Source: Symbiodinium natans (Eukaryota > Sar > Dinophyceae > Suessiales > Symbiodiniaceae). Taken from it: a DNA stretch of 64,000 nucleotides. Position numbers and translations under genes: made by a program. The notes below the pieces were generated by a model. That model was not told where the DNA came from. It saw only the letters and a list, made by a program, of their open reading frames with translations, and did no database searches. The DNA is taken from contig CAJNDS010002597.1 in NCBI GenBank assembly GCA_905221605.1, positions 62,001 through 126,000 of the forward strand, in the 5' to 3' direction. Positions within the stretch are counted from its first letter, which is position 1. Each line of letters begins with the position of its first letter. Positions 20,437-31,379 of this stretch are shown here, one piece after another.

Positions 20437-21446
20437 ACAGGAGCTATTTCCCCGATGCCCCGCTGCGCCTGAGGCTCTGGGCGCATGCCCTCGATGAGGC
20501 GGTCTAAAGCCTGCAGAGAAGACTCGGCATTTTGGCTTTGAACTTGAGATTGTTTTTCCTTTTGTGTTCATTTTTTGTGTTTTTTTTTGGGGGGGGGGGG
20601 GGGGGGGGGGGGGTGGGAGAGTGTTTGGCTTGCACACTAAAAAAAAAAGGCTTCTCCGTGTCGCAAGGCTTGCGCATGACAGCAGAAATGCGCCCTGGCT
20701 GTGGGAAGCAGCGTGAAGCCGTCACCAAGCCTTGCGGTGATCCTCATTTCGTCGCATCTCAGTCACCTCAGTTCTCCCAGCCCTCCCCGCGGTCAGTTAT
20801 GGAAGCAGCTACAGAGAACATGGCGCGCACCTGCGCCAGTGCCTGCCGATGTTCGGAGTCCACCTCCATCCTCTCCATGAAGGTCATGGTACTCCTCTTG
20901 CGCCGGGCCTCAAAGCTAAAAAAAAACCGGCTCAAAGCCACTGAGCTGCGGCTTAGGGGGTTACATGAGGGTTTAGGGTTGAGGGTCAGTTGAAGGTGCT
21001 TGGGGCGCCCTTAAGGGTTTCAGGGTTGCGCCTCAAGGAGCTGTTTCTTCTCGAAGAGCGCGGTGAAGGTGCATGCGCTGCCCGTCTTAGGCGCACTCGC
21101 CACCTCAGGCGCCCGTGACTGGGGCCCAAGCTTGCAGAGGCGCTTTACAGCCCCAACAGAAGCCCCCTGAACCCTACACCGCCTAAACCCTAAACCCTAA
21201 AACCCTAAAACCCTAAAACCCTAAAACCCTAAAACCCTAAAACCCTAAAACCCTAAAACCCTGAAACCCTAAAACCCTGAAACCCTAAAACCCTAAAACC
21301 CTAAACTTTACCTAAACCCTAAACCCAAACTTGAACCTGACTCCGCCCCCCTCTGAAATGAGTCCGCCACGTAGGCACTGAGATTGGCCTGCCGAACGGG
21401 ATCCATGGCAGCGACCTGGAGGTCGACTGTGCCAAGCTTGGAGCAG
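20437..21446 (-). CDS. coiled-coil protein
   Basis: Five exons join in frame: DLQVAAMDPVRQANLSAYVA (about 21430-21345), GASVGAVKRLCKLGPQSRAP to TALFEKKQLLE (about 21170-21040, GC donor), FEARRKRSTMTFMERMEVDS to EHRQALAQ (20918-20848, acceptor after a T-run plus AG), VTEMRRNEDHRKA (about 20765-20725) and SLQALDRLIEGMRPEPQAQR (about 20520-20455). The product is rich in Glu, Arg and Leu and is probably an elongated coiled coil. The intron between the first two exons is almost entirely TTTTAGGG/TTTAGGG repeats. No specific family recognised. Confidence 0.55.
20588..20616. repeat. poly-G tract
   Basis: A run of about 25 G interrupted once, inside an intron of the coiled-coil gene. Confidence 0.9.
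21178..21335. repeat. telomere-like array filling an intron
   Basis: About 18 units, mainly the octamer CCCTAAAA with some CCCTGAAA, then CCCTAAA. Coding exons of one frame lie on both sides (ends near 21345 and 21170), so the array makes up most of this intron. Confidence 0.8.
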
Positions 21447-21536
21447 GATGTTCCCCCCTTACAGCAAGAGGGATTCCAGTACCCCCTTATGAGAATCCCT
21501 ATTCTAAGGGCTGTTACTATAAGGGAAACATCCCAA
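21446..21536. mobile_element. family A palindromic element next to an exon
   Basis: Ends GGATGTTCCCCCCTTA and TAAGGGAAACATCCC with inner arms. On the minus strand the element is followed within about 30 bp by the exon that begins DLQVAAMDPV, so it lies at the 3' end of an intron or just before the gene. Confidence 0.65.
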
Positions 21537-22283
21537 GTCCCCTCTGTAAAGTATACCCCCAATCAAAATAGCAGATTTCCAGCTTAAAGGGACCTTCAGA
21601 TAAGGACCCTTCAATCTTCAGAAACCTCAGTCAATCGTGTGGGTCAAATGCCAGTCAAACGTCAATGCAGGCTGACTGGAATGCAATGGCATCAGCCTCG
21701 CCTGATTCAACGAAAGACGTCAGAGGCAATGAAACAAGACAGCTGATGAGCCAAAGTTGCGGCAAAACAGTGTTGAACACACCCATGTCGTGGAGAACTT
21801 TGGCGTTGGTGACAAGAAAAAACTAGGCTCGTGCTGAACCAACAGCCACAGCTCTGCCTGTCGCATGCGAGGTATCACTCCAGCTCGTTCCAACATCTAC
21901 CCTTCGCGCAAAGTTCGCCACATACCTAAGTCACCACTCGACTCTTTCACTATAGCTCGTATGGTTCATGATGACGGTCGCTTCTTAAACCTTACAGTTG
22001 CCTCCGAGTCGCCAAGGCTCATCGCTGAATATGTGCAGGCACGGTGAAGCTTCCATTGCCACCCGCGTCAGGTGCCTACCATCAGACGCAGCAATGCTAG
22101 CTAGCCTTGGGCTCAGCTTTGGCTTCCGTCACGTTGGTATGCTTTGAGGGCTGTGGCACCAGTTCCCGTATGATGAGGCGGTTAACTTACACTGCTTCAT
22201 GGACTTGCTCCTAGCAGACCTGTAGCAACGACGTATTCACCATTGGTATCGGCAGCTTGCCAAGGTTTGAGGATGGTGGAAGT

Positions 22284-22400
22284 TGTGTCTCAGGGTCCTA
22301 AAATTGGAGCACCCCTTTTAACACCCCAACTAGACTCGGATCCCCTTAAAAGGGACCCCCAAAAAGGGTACCCCTATTTTCGGAAACCCCCATGTCTTCG
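22284..22400. mobile_element. family B element
   Basis: Contains ggatccccttaaaagggaccccc, gggtacccc and ttcggaaaccccca in the family B order; the left end (CCTAAAATTGGAGCACCCC) is diverged. Confidence 0.55.
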
Positions 22401-22589
22401 GGTCCTAGCGGCTGATGGATGTCACTGTTAAGACCTCTGGGGCCCACAGTGCTCAAAAAGCAGCCGACTACGAGCCGGAGACATTATTGAAAAGTGTATA
22501 CACGCATTGCAAAAGTGTATAGACTTCTTGAAAAAGTATACACAACCACAAAACACTTCTCAGAGCAGCTGCCATTGCGTAAACCCAGG

Positions 22590-23240
22590 TTGAGCCTGGC
22601 CTTCCTTCCTGGTCTCTGTAGCGCGAGTCCAGGCGGGGAACATCATGCACGGCGGCCACGCGCAGTCCGGGAAAACGTCTCATCGCGTCCTCACAGCTGA
22701 TGCATTACAGTAGTAACTCCCTAAACCCTAAACCCTTAGTGTTTAGTGCGAGTGGCAACATACACGACATACGACCTAACAACGCTGAGGACTCCTCGGC
22801 AAGGCGCACCGCCACCCTGCCTTTGGGGCCGTCCAGGAGCAGGGCTGTGGAATTGCCCCCAGCGGCTAAAGCCTCGAAGCATTCAAAGCACAGCTACGAG
22901 AGCAGACGTGCCGGGGAAGTACATTCATGTCTCATGTAGGACTGCACACGAGCAGCCGAATCCAGCATCTGGAAAGCATCACCTTCCTTCCTGAGCTGTG
23001 CTCCAATGTGCAGATGCACCCGAACCGGAAACTGCACAGGGCCTGCGCTGCATTTCCATGACAACCGTTTCAAGCGCAGCTCCCCTAAACCCTACCCTAA
23101 ACCCCAAACCCTAAACCCCTAAACCCTAAACCCCTAACCCCTAAAGCCTCTCTCAGCCAAGTCACAGTGTCAGAACCTCCCCACACCAGCCTCGCAGCTG
23201 CGCAGCAACAGCCGGCGACACGGAGCGCTCCAGGGCCAAG
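22590..23240 (-). CDS. unidentified multi-exon protein
   Basis: Exons in order: LERSVSPAVAAQLRGWCGE (about 23230-23175), RLKRLSWKCSAGPVQFPVRV then HLHIGAQLRKEGDAFQMLDS (about 23080-22950), CFECFEALAAGGNSTALLLD to VRLAEESSALL (about 22900-22790) and MRRFPGLRVAAVHDVPRLDS (about 22685-22620). The first intron is telomere-like and ends TTTAGGGGAG before the exon. Mixed alpha/beta composition; family not recognised. Confidence 0.45.
23082..23152. repeat. telomere-like array in an intron
   Basis: CCCTAAA/CCCCTAAA units between two exons of the preceding gene model. Confidence 0.8.
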
Positions 23241-23265
23241 ACCCGCCTGCCAAATGCCTATGTGT

Positions 23266-23650
23266 ATGTGCACGTATACATACATAGACATACATGTATG
23301 TATATATGTGTATCTATATAGAAATAGATACCGATTCGTTCTTGTGCTTATGTGTCCGCTTCAGTCTTTGCATAAATATAAATATAAATGTGAATATGAT
23401 GATAAATATAAACAAAATTCAAACATACATAAAACAATATACATGAAATATAGATTGATTCATTCATTCATTCATCCATCAACCCATTCATTCATTCATT
23501 CACTCACTCACTCATTCACTCATTCACTCATTCACTCAGTCACTCATTCACTCATTCACTCAGTCACTCATTCACTCATTCACTCATTCACTCATTCACT
23601 CATTCACTGATTCACTCGTTTTGTTTCCTTTCCTTTCGCTTCATTCATTC
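23266..23650. repeat. TACA and TCAT/TCAC tetranucleotide block
   Basis: TACA/TATA repeats, then about 150 bp of TCAT and TCAC units with a 16-20 bp higher-order pattern (attcactcattcactcag). The plus-strand frame it opens is an artefact. Confidence 0.9.
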
Positions 23651-23852
23651 CTTCATTCGTTCACTCTAGTAGATTATAGTACAACATAATATTGGCGCTT
23701 CGGAGAAAGTTTAGGGCGCTTCCACATTGCAAGATCGTGGCCTGCCCGGCATTGCGTGAGCCCAAGAGCAAGCTGCGCGTGTGGAGCCTCCCTGGCCCAC
23801 CCCAGATTCCACGATGACCTGCACTCCTGCAAGCATTGGATGGCCGTAGCTT

Positions 23853-23958
23853 TGGGGTTTAGGGTTTAAGGTTTAGGGTTTAGAGTTTAGGATTTCGGGT
23901 TTAAGGTTTAGGGCTTAGGGTCTAGGGTCTAGGGTTTAGGGTTTAGGGCTTAGGGAGG
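23853..23958. repeat. degenerate TTTAGGG array
   Basis: About 14 units with TTTAAGG, TTTCGGG, TCTAGGG variants. Confidence 0.85.
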
Positions 23959-23986
23959 CATGCTTTAACCAGAACTAGACTCGGTC

Positions 23987-26900
23987 TTAGATTGTCTTAG
24001 ATTCTAAGACTCCTTCCATGTCGGCCAGGGTGTGAAAGAGCAAGGCTTCTGATGGCAAGACGGAGCCCGGCAGCGTGGCAAGCACACTCGGCTCAGGGTC
24101 CCAACGTGCGACCCCAAGCCGGCTCCACAGCTTCGCAAGAAACTCCGAACGCACCTGAGAGCTCAAGTCAACATCAAGCCACCAGGGAGCATACTCCAGC
24201 AGAAAACAGAACAATTACAGGACATTGTCCAAAAACAAGAACACTCAGCACCCGAGAGGAAAAACCCTGCCGAAATTGCCTCAAGGTGTCCCCGGGTGCG
24301 GGGCCTTGGCCTGGTGGGCTTCCCTTCGGCAGTGCTATGACCCCCATCTCCAACAACGACAGCGACTCGCAGATCGGCCAAGATGTGGTCAGAAGACTGC
24401 CTTCGGCTCCAAGGGCTTCTCGGGCTCCCCCTTGGCCCAGCACTCTGAGACTTAGGGATTAGGGTTTAGGGTTTAGGGTTTAGGGTTTAGGGTCAGGGCA
24501 CCCACTGAGTGTTCACGATGTGCCCCTCTCTGCCACACAGGGGCTTGGAGAAATCGCATGGAGGCGCAGCGCCGCCTCCGCAGCTCTCAAGTACCGACGC
24601 CGAACGCGCGGCTCCTCACCAGCAATCGGAAGTGGCACTCCAACCCTAACCCCCAGAAACCCCTGTAAACCTCCCCCTATAAGCCGCTATAAGCCCTATG
24701 ATGTTTCCTCTTGGCTAGATGTGATCCAAGGCCTCGCCGGTTGCGGCCCTGCCAGCGCTGGCCGCCGCCGTCTGGAGCCACCGGCCGGATCCTCTAAATG
24801 CAAACAGCGTATGAAACACCTTCGAATAGAAGTTGAACTGGGTGGGAGGGGAGAGTGGAAGCTGAGTGAAGCTGTCAGAAGCGAATGACACCCGAAATTT
24901 GCCATGAACACACACCTGGGACCGGGCTGCGGCGAGGCCGGCGCTTCCCTGGTAGAGGCCCTCCCCGCCAGCGCGGCCGCGCGTAGACGACGTCGTCATC
25001 GGGTGGCGGTGGCCCCACCTGCGGCGGAATCTATGCGGAGCGAACTTTCCGGAGCTGCTCGGCATCCAGCGCAAGCTCCTTGCCTGAGGAGACATTCTCC
25101 AAGCCGCTCGCACATGCCGAACCCAGTCGGAGGCTTGCCAGGTGATGCCAGATGGCCTGGCGCTGACCTCAAAAGGCGTCTGCAAATCCACCCGAAACCG
25201 GCATCGCGGACATCATCATGCAAGCGCATGACAAAACGGATGCTGCGGTAAGGCAAGGCGCGGGCACGCCTCCTGCCCGGAGGAGTGCCAGGAGGGAGAA
25301 CAAAGGCCATCCGGAGCCGATGAGCTTGGCAATCCCGCACTCCGAAAGGAGCGCGGTGATCTCTGCCAGCACGGCCCCTCCGTTTACCTGATGGGAGCCG
25401 GAAGCACAGCATGGCGACCATACCTAAACATTCCCCCGCAATGATCCCTCATGCTCTCTCCGAACCTCCACAGCTTGCTGCTGCTCTTCGCGGCCCATGC
25501 CACAGAGAACGAAGAGTTGCCTCGGACCAATCTCCGTATCTCCACCGCACCCCCACGCATCTCAACACGGGCACAGAAGCGCATGCCCAGTTGCAAGGCC
25601 AGGCGGGCAAGGCGACATGGTAGGGACCTTGTTCTAGGATTGTCTGGGATTCTAAGGGGATTTGGGGTTCAGGGATTTAGGGTGTCTCAGATGATTTTCT
25701 CACATGTGACTGCTGAAGGAGCTCGAAGGCGAAGTCTTGGAGGTAGAGTGGCTCCAGATGGCTCAGGCTCCCGCCCATCCGTCGCAGACAACGCCCGCTC
25801 GGCGGCTGGCATCAAGTCCTCGCTTGCTTGCAACTACACCCCAAGATTGCCAAACCCTAAACCCGAAACCCCAAACCCTAAACCCTCAACCCTAAACCCT
25901 ACCAGACACAGAGCACTTTGTGCATGTGCATGTGCAGGCAGTTTGCTGGCACAGGTGCCTGCGGTCTGATCTCCAGCTCGGCGACGCTGGGCCAGAAGGT
26001 CCACACTCGCAGGGCCCATTTGACCTCGGCAGATCTCAGCAGCGTTTGCCTCTTGGGTCATGAAAACCCTAAACCCTACACCCTAGAAAAACCCTAAACT
26101 TGCCCTAAACCCTAACCCGACTCATCCAAGGTGGGAAGTAGGGGTTTTCATCATCACTGCGCCGAGGAACCTTTGGGAGGTCGTCTCCTACGGCAATGGC
26201 CTGGCAGCTCCCTGCCAAAGGCACACAAAGGCACACAAAGGCACAGATGATACCTCCGCTGTTCGTCCTACCCTGGGGCTCCAATTCCATGGGCCTGCAA
26301 GATGACCATGTACATGCAGCATGTAAGAGCCTCCACATGCTGCTGCAGGCACAGCAAAGGGAAGGAGCCATGCAGACAGAGACATGGCCAGCCGGAGCCA
26401 TGGACCGACTCGGCATGGTCAAGCCATGGCCGCAGCCCCGCCTATGTGTCTAGAACTCCTATGAGTGTTTACGAAAATAGGGCGCCCCCGATGTAGATCC
26501 CCAAATGGTAGGATCCCTTTATATTAAGGACCCCAACAAAGCACCCCCTAATTTCGAAACCCCTAGAGGCCATGATGGCAAGCCTCTGATGACATCTCCC
26601 GGCACGTCCCCTGTATGTCCAATGCCCGAAACTCGCTACGAGGTTCCCATGCTCCGGACTTGAGATTGGACATCAGAGGTTGCAGGACTTTCTGGCCAGA
26701 ACTCAATGGTGGGGCAGACAGCTCTCCGGCAGTAGGCATGTAGCTGAGGGCGTACACTGATGGTGGAGAAGCGATTCCTTGGGTAGACAGTCAAGAGATG
26801 TCAAGAGTCACTGAGGCTAGAGAACCTGCAGAGTCCACACGCCTTTGCATTCCTTTGTCAAGCGGCGGGATCTTCAACGACTTCGAGATGTAGATGCCAC

Positions 26901-26995
26901 CACTGAGGAGGTCAGGAGCATGCCACAGCTTCAATGCATGTGCCCAGTACAGATGCCAATGCGCACCCTTAAAAGAACTTCTGTGCGCCAATTCA
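23987..26995 (-). CDS. unidentified large multi-exon gene (or two)
   Basis: Candidate exons in order: GGIYISKSLKIPPLDKGMQR (about 26910-26835), VYALSYMPTAGELSAPPLSS onward (26757-26590), AIAVGDDLPKVPRRSDDENP to FPPWMSR (about 26200-26117), ANAAEICRGQMGPASVDLLA (26055-25905), ASEDLMPAAERALSATDGRE (about 25835-25710), LQLGMRFCARVEMRGGAVEI to GMFR (25600-25430), GGAVLAEITALLSECGIAKL (25385-25300), DLQTPFEVSARPSGITWQAS (about 25190-25090), KELALDAEQLRKVRS, EEPRVRRRYLRAAEAALRLH (about 24625-24540) and EYAPWWLDVDLSSQVRSEFL onward (24200-23990). Two donors, at 26116 and about 25905, lie inside TTTAGGG repeats. No family recognised; the number of genes is uncertain. Confidence 0.4.
26463..26573. mobile_element. 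family B element between two exons
   Basis: GTGTTTACGAAAATAGGG...ggatcc..aaggacccc...TTTCGAAACCCCTAG. It separates the exon ending MSSEACHHGL from the next candidate exon on the minus strand, fitting an intronic position. Confidence 0.7.
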
Positions 26996-27317
26996 CTTCC
27001 TTCACGAAATACGAAGCTAATTCACTACATTCATGCTTCTATTTCGTTCTCTCGTTTCGTTCTTGCATTCACACGCCAACAATCATATTCGTGCGTTAAC
27101 TTACAATATTATTATAGCGTCGTGTTCATTGCACTCACTACACCTTTATTATTAGGAAAGGGGGTTTTGTTAGGAGCGATCTACAGGACCCGTGAATTAC
27201 ATGACCGCGGTAATACTGTTAAGGGTGGTAATTCTTGATGCATTAGTAATACGTCCTAAAGGTAACACAGAAATCCTATTAATAGTTCAGGAGCAAATCT
27301 AATATATTATAAGCCCC

Positions 27318-27417
27318 GGGATGTTCCCCTTGTCCTAACAGTTCTTCATAGGGATTATGATAGGGGTACTACAATCCCTATTAAGGACTGTTAGCATAAG
27401 GGGGATCATCCCGAGAT
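27318..27417. mobile_element. family A palindromic element
   Basis: Best-preserved copy: CGGGATGTTCCCCTTGTCCTAACAGT.. paired with ..ACTGTTAGCATAAGGGGGATCATCCCG, inner block TAGGGATTATGATAGGGGTACTACAATCCCTA. It directly abuts the 3' end of a minus-strand exon (27500-27420). Confidence 0.75.
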
Positions 27418-27419
27418 CC

Positions 27420-27870
27420 AGAGCGACCGGTGATCTGTGGAGGCTTGGCTTCGGGCTGTCTCCTGGAGGCGACGCTGCCGTACTTGCTAAAGGTGGACAC
27501 AACCTGTCGCACTGATTGGTGGGGGGGGGGGGTTTAGGGGTTTAGGGTTTAGGGTTTAGGGTCTGGAGGGGGTGGGGACGGGAATGTGTCTTGACTTGGG
27601 GGCCCCTTGTAGCTACCTGTTTCATAGTAGGATTCCTGAACAAGCAGCCCCAAGAAGGAAGCCTAGCCTTGCACAAGCCCCCCACCCGCCCCCCCTGCTC
27701 GCCACTGTTCTCTTTGTTGCTGCCCTACCCCCCGTTGGCAACTTGCTCTGTTGCAGCTGTCACATGGAGGCCTCGCCGAAGGTGACGGAGCTCTTCCGCG
27801 GGAATCCTTCTTTGTCTCGGGCCTGGTCAAACACTGCATGCACGAGCTCCAAAAAAAGGACCCTGCAGGT
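27420..27870 (-). CDS. two unidentified exons
   Basis: VFDQARDKEGFPRKSSVTFG (about 27835-27780, GC donor) and VRQVVSTFSKYGSVASRRQP (about 27505-27420). Both have typical codon use; frame linkage between them is not proven and no family is recognised. A telomere-like array at 27528-27565 lies between. Confidence 0.35.
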
Positions 27871-28491
27871 TAACAAAAACCCCAGTGCAGGCTTGCATCG
27901 GTTGGGACTGAACACCGGCTTCTCCAGCTGCGGATATGAGGTAAGATTGCGGCAAGAATCTCTGTTGCAGACAGCGAGGCAAGCGCTGGTCGAGGGGAAA
28001 GCGACATGTTCTCGCTCTCACGCTTGACAGTCCACCACTATGAGTAGTACATGAGCTACAGGAACCCAATGAAGAAATAGGTGCTTGCCGCCTCAAGGAA
28101 GGCCTTCTTTAAACCTGCAGAGCACTTCCTGGCACTAGTAAACTAGTACTCGTCAAGCATCGTGACTGCGTCTGCTAAGACCTGCCTCTCAACCTCACTG
28201 TTGATGCAGCTTGTCCCTGACCTCCTTGACGAAACAAGTACTGCTGCGGCCGAGGAGTTGACAGGAAAAGTCACGAGTAGATGTCCAAAGGTGTCCATAT
28301 TGCAAACTCACAACAGCAAAAAAGAGGCCGTCTGCTTTTAAACGTGTCATACCTGCTCGTTGCGAGCAGTCACCAAGTCCGCGAACTCGTTTTGTCTCAT
28401 TCCTTGCTCTGGTGGTGTGGCGTCCTCAAGAACAAAGTGATAAACTCTAAATATCTGTTCCAAAATTCATGCCGTAAGAGGAGACTGGAGA

Positions 28492-28725
28492 TCATCGATT
28501 GGTGTTGCTGTGCGGAGCAGATCCACTGTCACCGGAGGGCGAGGGCCGCGCCGAACTAGCAAGCTGCATCGTAAATTCAGCCCAGTCACTGCCAGCTCCG
28601 CCGTCCCGTCCAGTGCCGCATGCTTCGGGCCTGCGACTCAAGAATGCGGCCTCGAAGGCCCAATCTCTCCCTGGGATTGCAAAACCCGCTGCACCGTCCA
28701 AGTCAACGCCCTCGGTCAAGACGGA
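28492..28725 (-). CDS. unidentified exon
   Basis: After a GACCGAG acceptor the minus strand reads GVDLDGAAGFAIPGRDWAFE to DWAEFTMQLASSARPS. The plus strand is also open here (serine/proline/lysine-rich), so strand assignment rests mainly on the orientation of neighbours. Confidence 0.3.
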   Translation of the reverse strand, partial: SVLTEGVDLDGAAGFAIPGRDWAFEAAFLSRRPEACGTGRDGGAGSDWAEFTMQLASSARPSPSGDSGSAPHSNTNR

Positions 28726-29054
28726 AGGTAAAAGCTCTTGCTCAACTGAAGACCCTTCAAGCAACAACCTTTTTGTTCAAACGACCAAGAAAAGCGAAGC
28801 CCTTCGCCCCAAAACCCTCCACTAAAAAAGGCCAAATCTCTGAACCCCTGCAACCCTGCTCCACCCACCAGAAGATTTAAAAATAAAAAATGGAAAAGCG
28901 GCACCAAAAAAAAACGACGAACAACAAAAAAACATCAGACAACAATCTCATCATACCGATCCACCTTCAGAGGGTGGAAGTCCAGGCTTTTGCCCGTCAG
29001 GCGACCTCTGTGCGTGCTTGGGTGTGCGCATGGGTGCGGGGTTGGGAGGTTTTG

Positions 29055-29155
29055 GGGTTTAGGGTTTTAGGGCTTCAGGTTTGAGGGTTTAGGGGTCTAG
29101 GGCTGTTGGGTTTACGGGTTGGGGGGGTTTGGGGTTCAGGGTGGGTTTAGGGTGG
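29055..29155. repeat. degenerate telomere-like array
   Basis: TTTAGGG units with GGTTTTAGGG, TTGAGGG and GGGTTGGGG variants. Confidence 0.75.
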
Positions 29156-29477
29156 CATTCTCTGGTCCAGCTTCCGGCTCCTGGAGGGCACAGTTTGCTG
29201 GGCTAATGGGCGCTCAGGGTTCGAGGCCTGTGGAGTTTGGCTGGAAGGCCTGGCGTGCTCTTTGGGCATCTTGTGGATTTTAAGGACTCTGCGGCTTAGG
29301 GTGTAGGAGTTTCCAAACGCAGCGCCTCAGAATTGTCGAAGCTTCATCAGTTGAGGGAGGAGCCTCCAAGCCCCGCGCTGCGCAGGGGCTGCGCAGGTCG
29401 CTCTTCACAACCCGAAGCCATCCAACATCCAGAGCTCTCTACGAATACACGCCGAGTTCCTCCAACCTCCAGCGCTT

Positions 29478-29600
29478 CCCGAAACCCTAAACTCTACATT
29501 CTAAACCCATTCTAATCCCTAGACCCTAGACCCTAAACCCTAGACGCTAGACCCTAGAACCTAAACCTAAACCCTAAACCCTAAACCCTAAACCCCACCC
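29478..29600. repeat. degenerate CCCTAAA/CCCTAGA array
   Basis: About 14 units; many carry the A-to-G change CCCTAGA. Confidence 0.8.
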
Positions 29601-29805
29601 CCAGCCCCACCCACGCCTGAAAGCCCTTGAGCTGGACCTCGTTTCCCTTGCGGAGGGCGGGATGCCTTGGGTTCACGCTAGATTTTGGGGGGGGACTTTC
29701 GGGGTTTAGGGTTTAGGATATACGAGTAGGGTTTAGGGCTTGGGGTCTGAGGGTCTAATAATATCCAATAATCAGGACTGCGGGCCTTGGCATCTTGGGG
29801 GAGTT

Positions 29806-30768
29806 TCATGCAGTCTGGGGGTGGGCTTGCAGTTGCAAGGGCACAGAACGCAACCGCAGAATGCCATGCTGCAGCCGAAGGTGCTCTTTCGCAGGGTGGA
29901 GGCTGTGTCCCAAAACTTGCAATCCACCAGCCTTGGCTGCCTCGTAAGCTGCGAATGCGATTCTGAAAGCCTCTCCGCAGCCTTGTTCACCACCGGCGGC
30001 TTCTGCCATTGGACCAGTCTTGTCTGGGTGCAGTGTGAGCAACATGAATAAAAATTGTCATTGCAAAATCCGCTCGAAATCATCTTTCGGAGGTGTCAGA
30101 GAGGCACTCGACTGGGGTCGAGGCCTGGACCTTGCACTGGGCCCTCACAGGGAAGTTGCCAGGACTGTCTTCTTCCTTCAGGACAAGGAGCCGGCGGTTG
30201 TTCAAGGAGACAGGCCAGCGCTGGTCTCCACGCACGGCAACTGCAGGAATGGCGCTGTAAGCCTGCCTTTCGCTCAGGCCAACGCAGGAAGGCTTCGTTC
30301 GGAGCCTGCCTGTAGGAGCAGGCGGACGACTTCCAGATGACCGGGCCGAACTGGACATGGCTAGTGCTTCCGAAGCATACTAGCTCACCATCCGCTGCTT
30401 CCGCTTCTTGCGATTCCCAGGCCGTCGCGGTGGCCCGGGCTTCTAAGAGCAGCTCGACAATCTCGCCGCGACCTTTAAGGGCAGCCCCACTCGGTCTTTC
30501 AGGTCTGGATTCTGTGGCCTCTGCAGTATTGCTTCAACCTGTTGTACCGCGCCCCGCTTTACGGCGCCCATGAGCTTGCCCGACTGCTGCTTCGACGTGA
30601 AAGGCTGCAGAACCAGCTGAAGGTTACTGGAACCAGCGCCCTAAACCTAAACCTAAACCCTAAACCCTAAGCCCTGGTTCCAGTAACTTTCTTGAAGCCC
30701 TTGTCCAGCCCGAGCCAGGTAGGCCCCTCCCTGGCCAGCGATCGGAACTCGTCCTCAAAAGCGCGCAT
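29806..30768 (-). pseudogene. ankyrin / NNRRL-domain / J-domain gene, apparently broken
   Basis: Start ATG at 30768 gives MRAFEDEFRSLAREGPTWLG; a 71-bp intron (30687-30617) follows, then QPFTSKQQSGKLMGAVKRGA and VQQVEAILQRPQNPDLKDRV, an ankyrin first repeat. The second ankyrin repeat AALKGRGEIVELLLEA is in a different frame only one base away and lacks about eight consensus residues, so a deletion with frameshift is likely. Then GDQRWPVSLNNRRLLVLKEE (about 30230), a motif common in dinoflagellate hypothetical proteins, and MLLTLHPDKTG with AFRIAFAAYEAAK (30045-29880), the HPD loop and helix III of a J-domain. An in-frame TGA sits five codons before MLLTLHPD with no usable acceptor. Two independent breaks suggest a decaying copy; missed micro-introns are the alternative. 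Confidence 0.5.
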
Positions 30769-30775
30769 GGCGGTA

Positions 30776-30913
30776 GTTTAGGGTTTAGGGTTTAGGGTTT
30801 AAGGCTTAGGGTTTAGGGTTTAGGGTTTGGGGTTTAGGGTTTAGGGTTTAGGGTTTAGGGTTTAGGGTTTAGGGTTTAGGGTTTAGGGTTTAGGGTTTAG
30901 GGTTTAGGGTTGC
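30776..30913. repeat. pure TTTAGGG array
   Basis: About 19 nearly perfect TTTAGGG units immediately upstream of the ATG at 30768 of the preceding gene. Confidence 0.95.
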
Positions 30914-31379
30914 ACCAGAAGCCTCAGCTCAGCATTTAAACAACTAGTTCTTATGGGTATCTATCGATATTTATTGTCATTCTGCAAAATGCAATATGCA
31001 GATACTCTAGTCTCAGGCTCTGCAGGTTTTGATGGGCCACTGGGGACTCAGGGCTTCGCAGGGTCTTGTTGCACCCCGGGTTGGGGCTCCTGGTCACCCT
31101 TTAGGGTCTAGGATTTCCGGGTTTAGGTTGCGGATAATCATCCATAAACCCTAAACCCTCGTCCCTCAACCCTAAACCCTTGTCCCTAAACCCTAAAGCC
31201 TTCAAGGTACCAGCTGCCAGCACCACGCCGTGCATCCTCTGAAGAAGTCAGATTCCACCAGACGTCTGGAGCACGGCACCCACCACGCCACCACCACCTC
31301 AACCCATGGGTTTAAGCTTGGAGCCTTTTGCGCCGCATGATGAAGGACTTCAAGGATCCAAAGTTGGGGCGTTGAGGCT

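Noticed and set aside
27572-28027. 151-codon plus-strand frame
   Set aside because: No motif; overlaps a minus-strand exon candidate and opposes the direction of all supported genes.
30776-30913. True chromosome end
   Set aside because: The TTTAGGG arrays are internal, short, in both orientations and flanked by genes on both sides.
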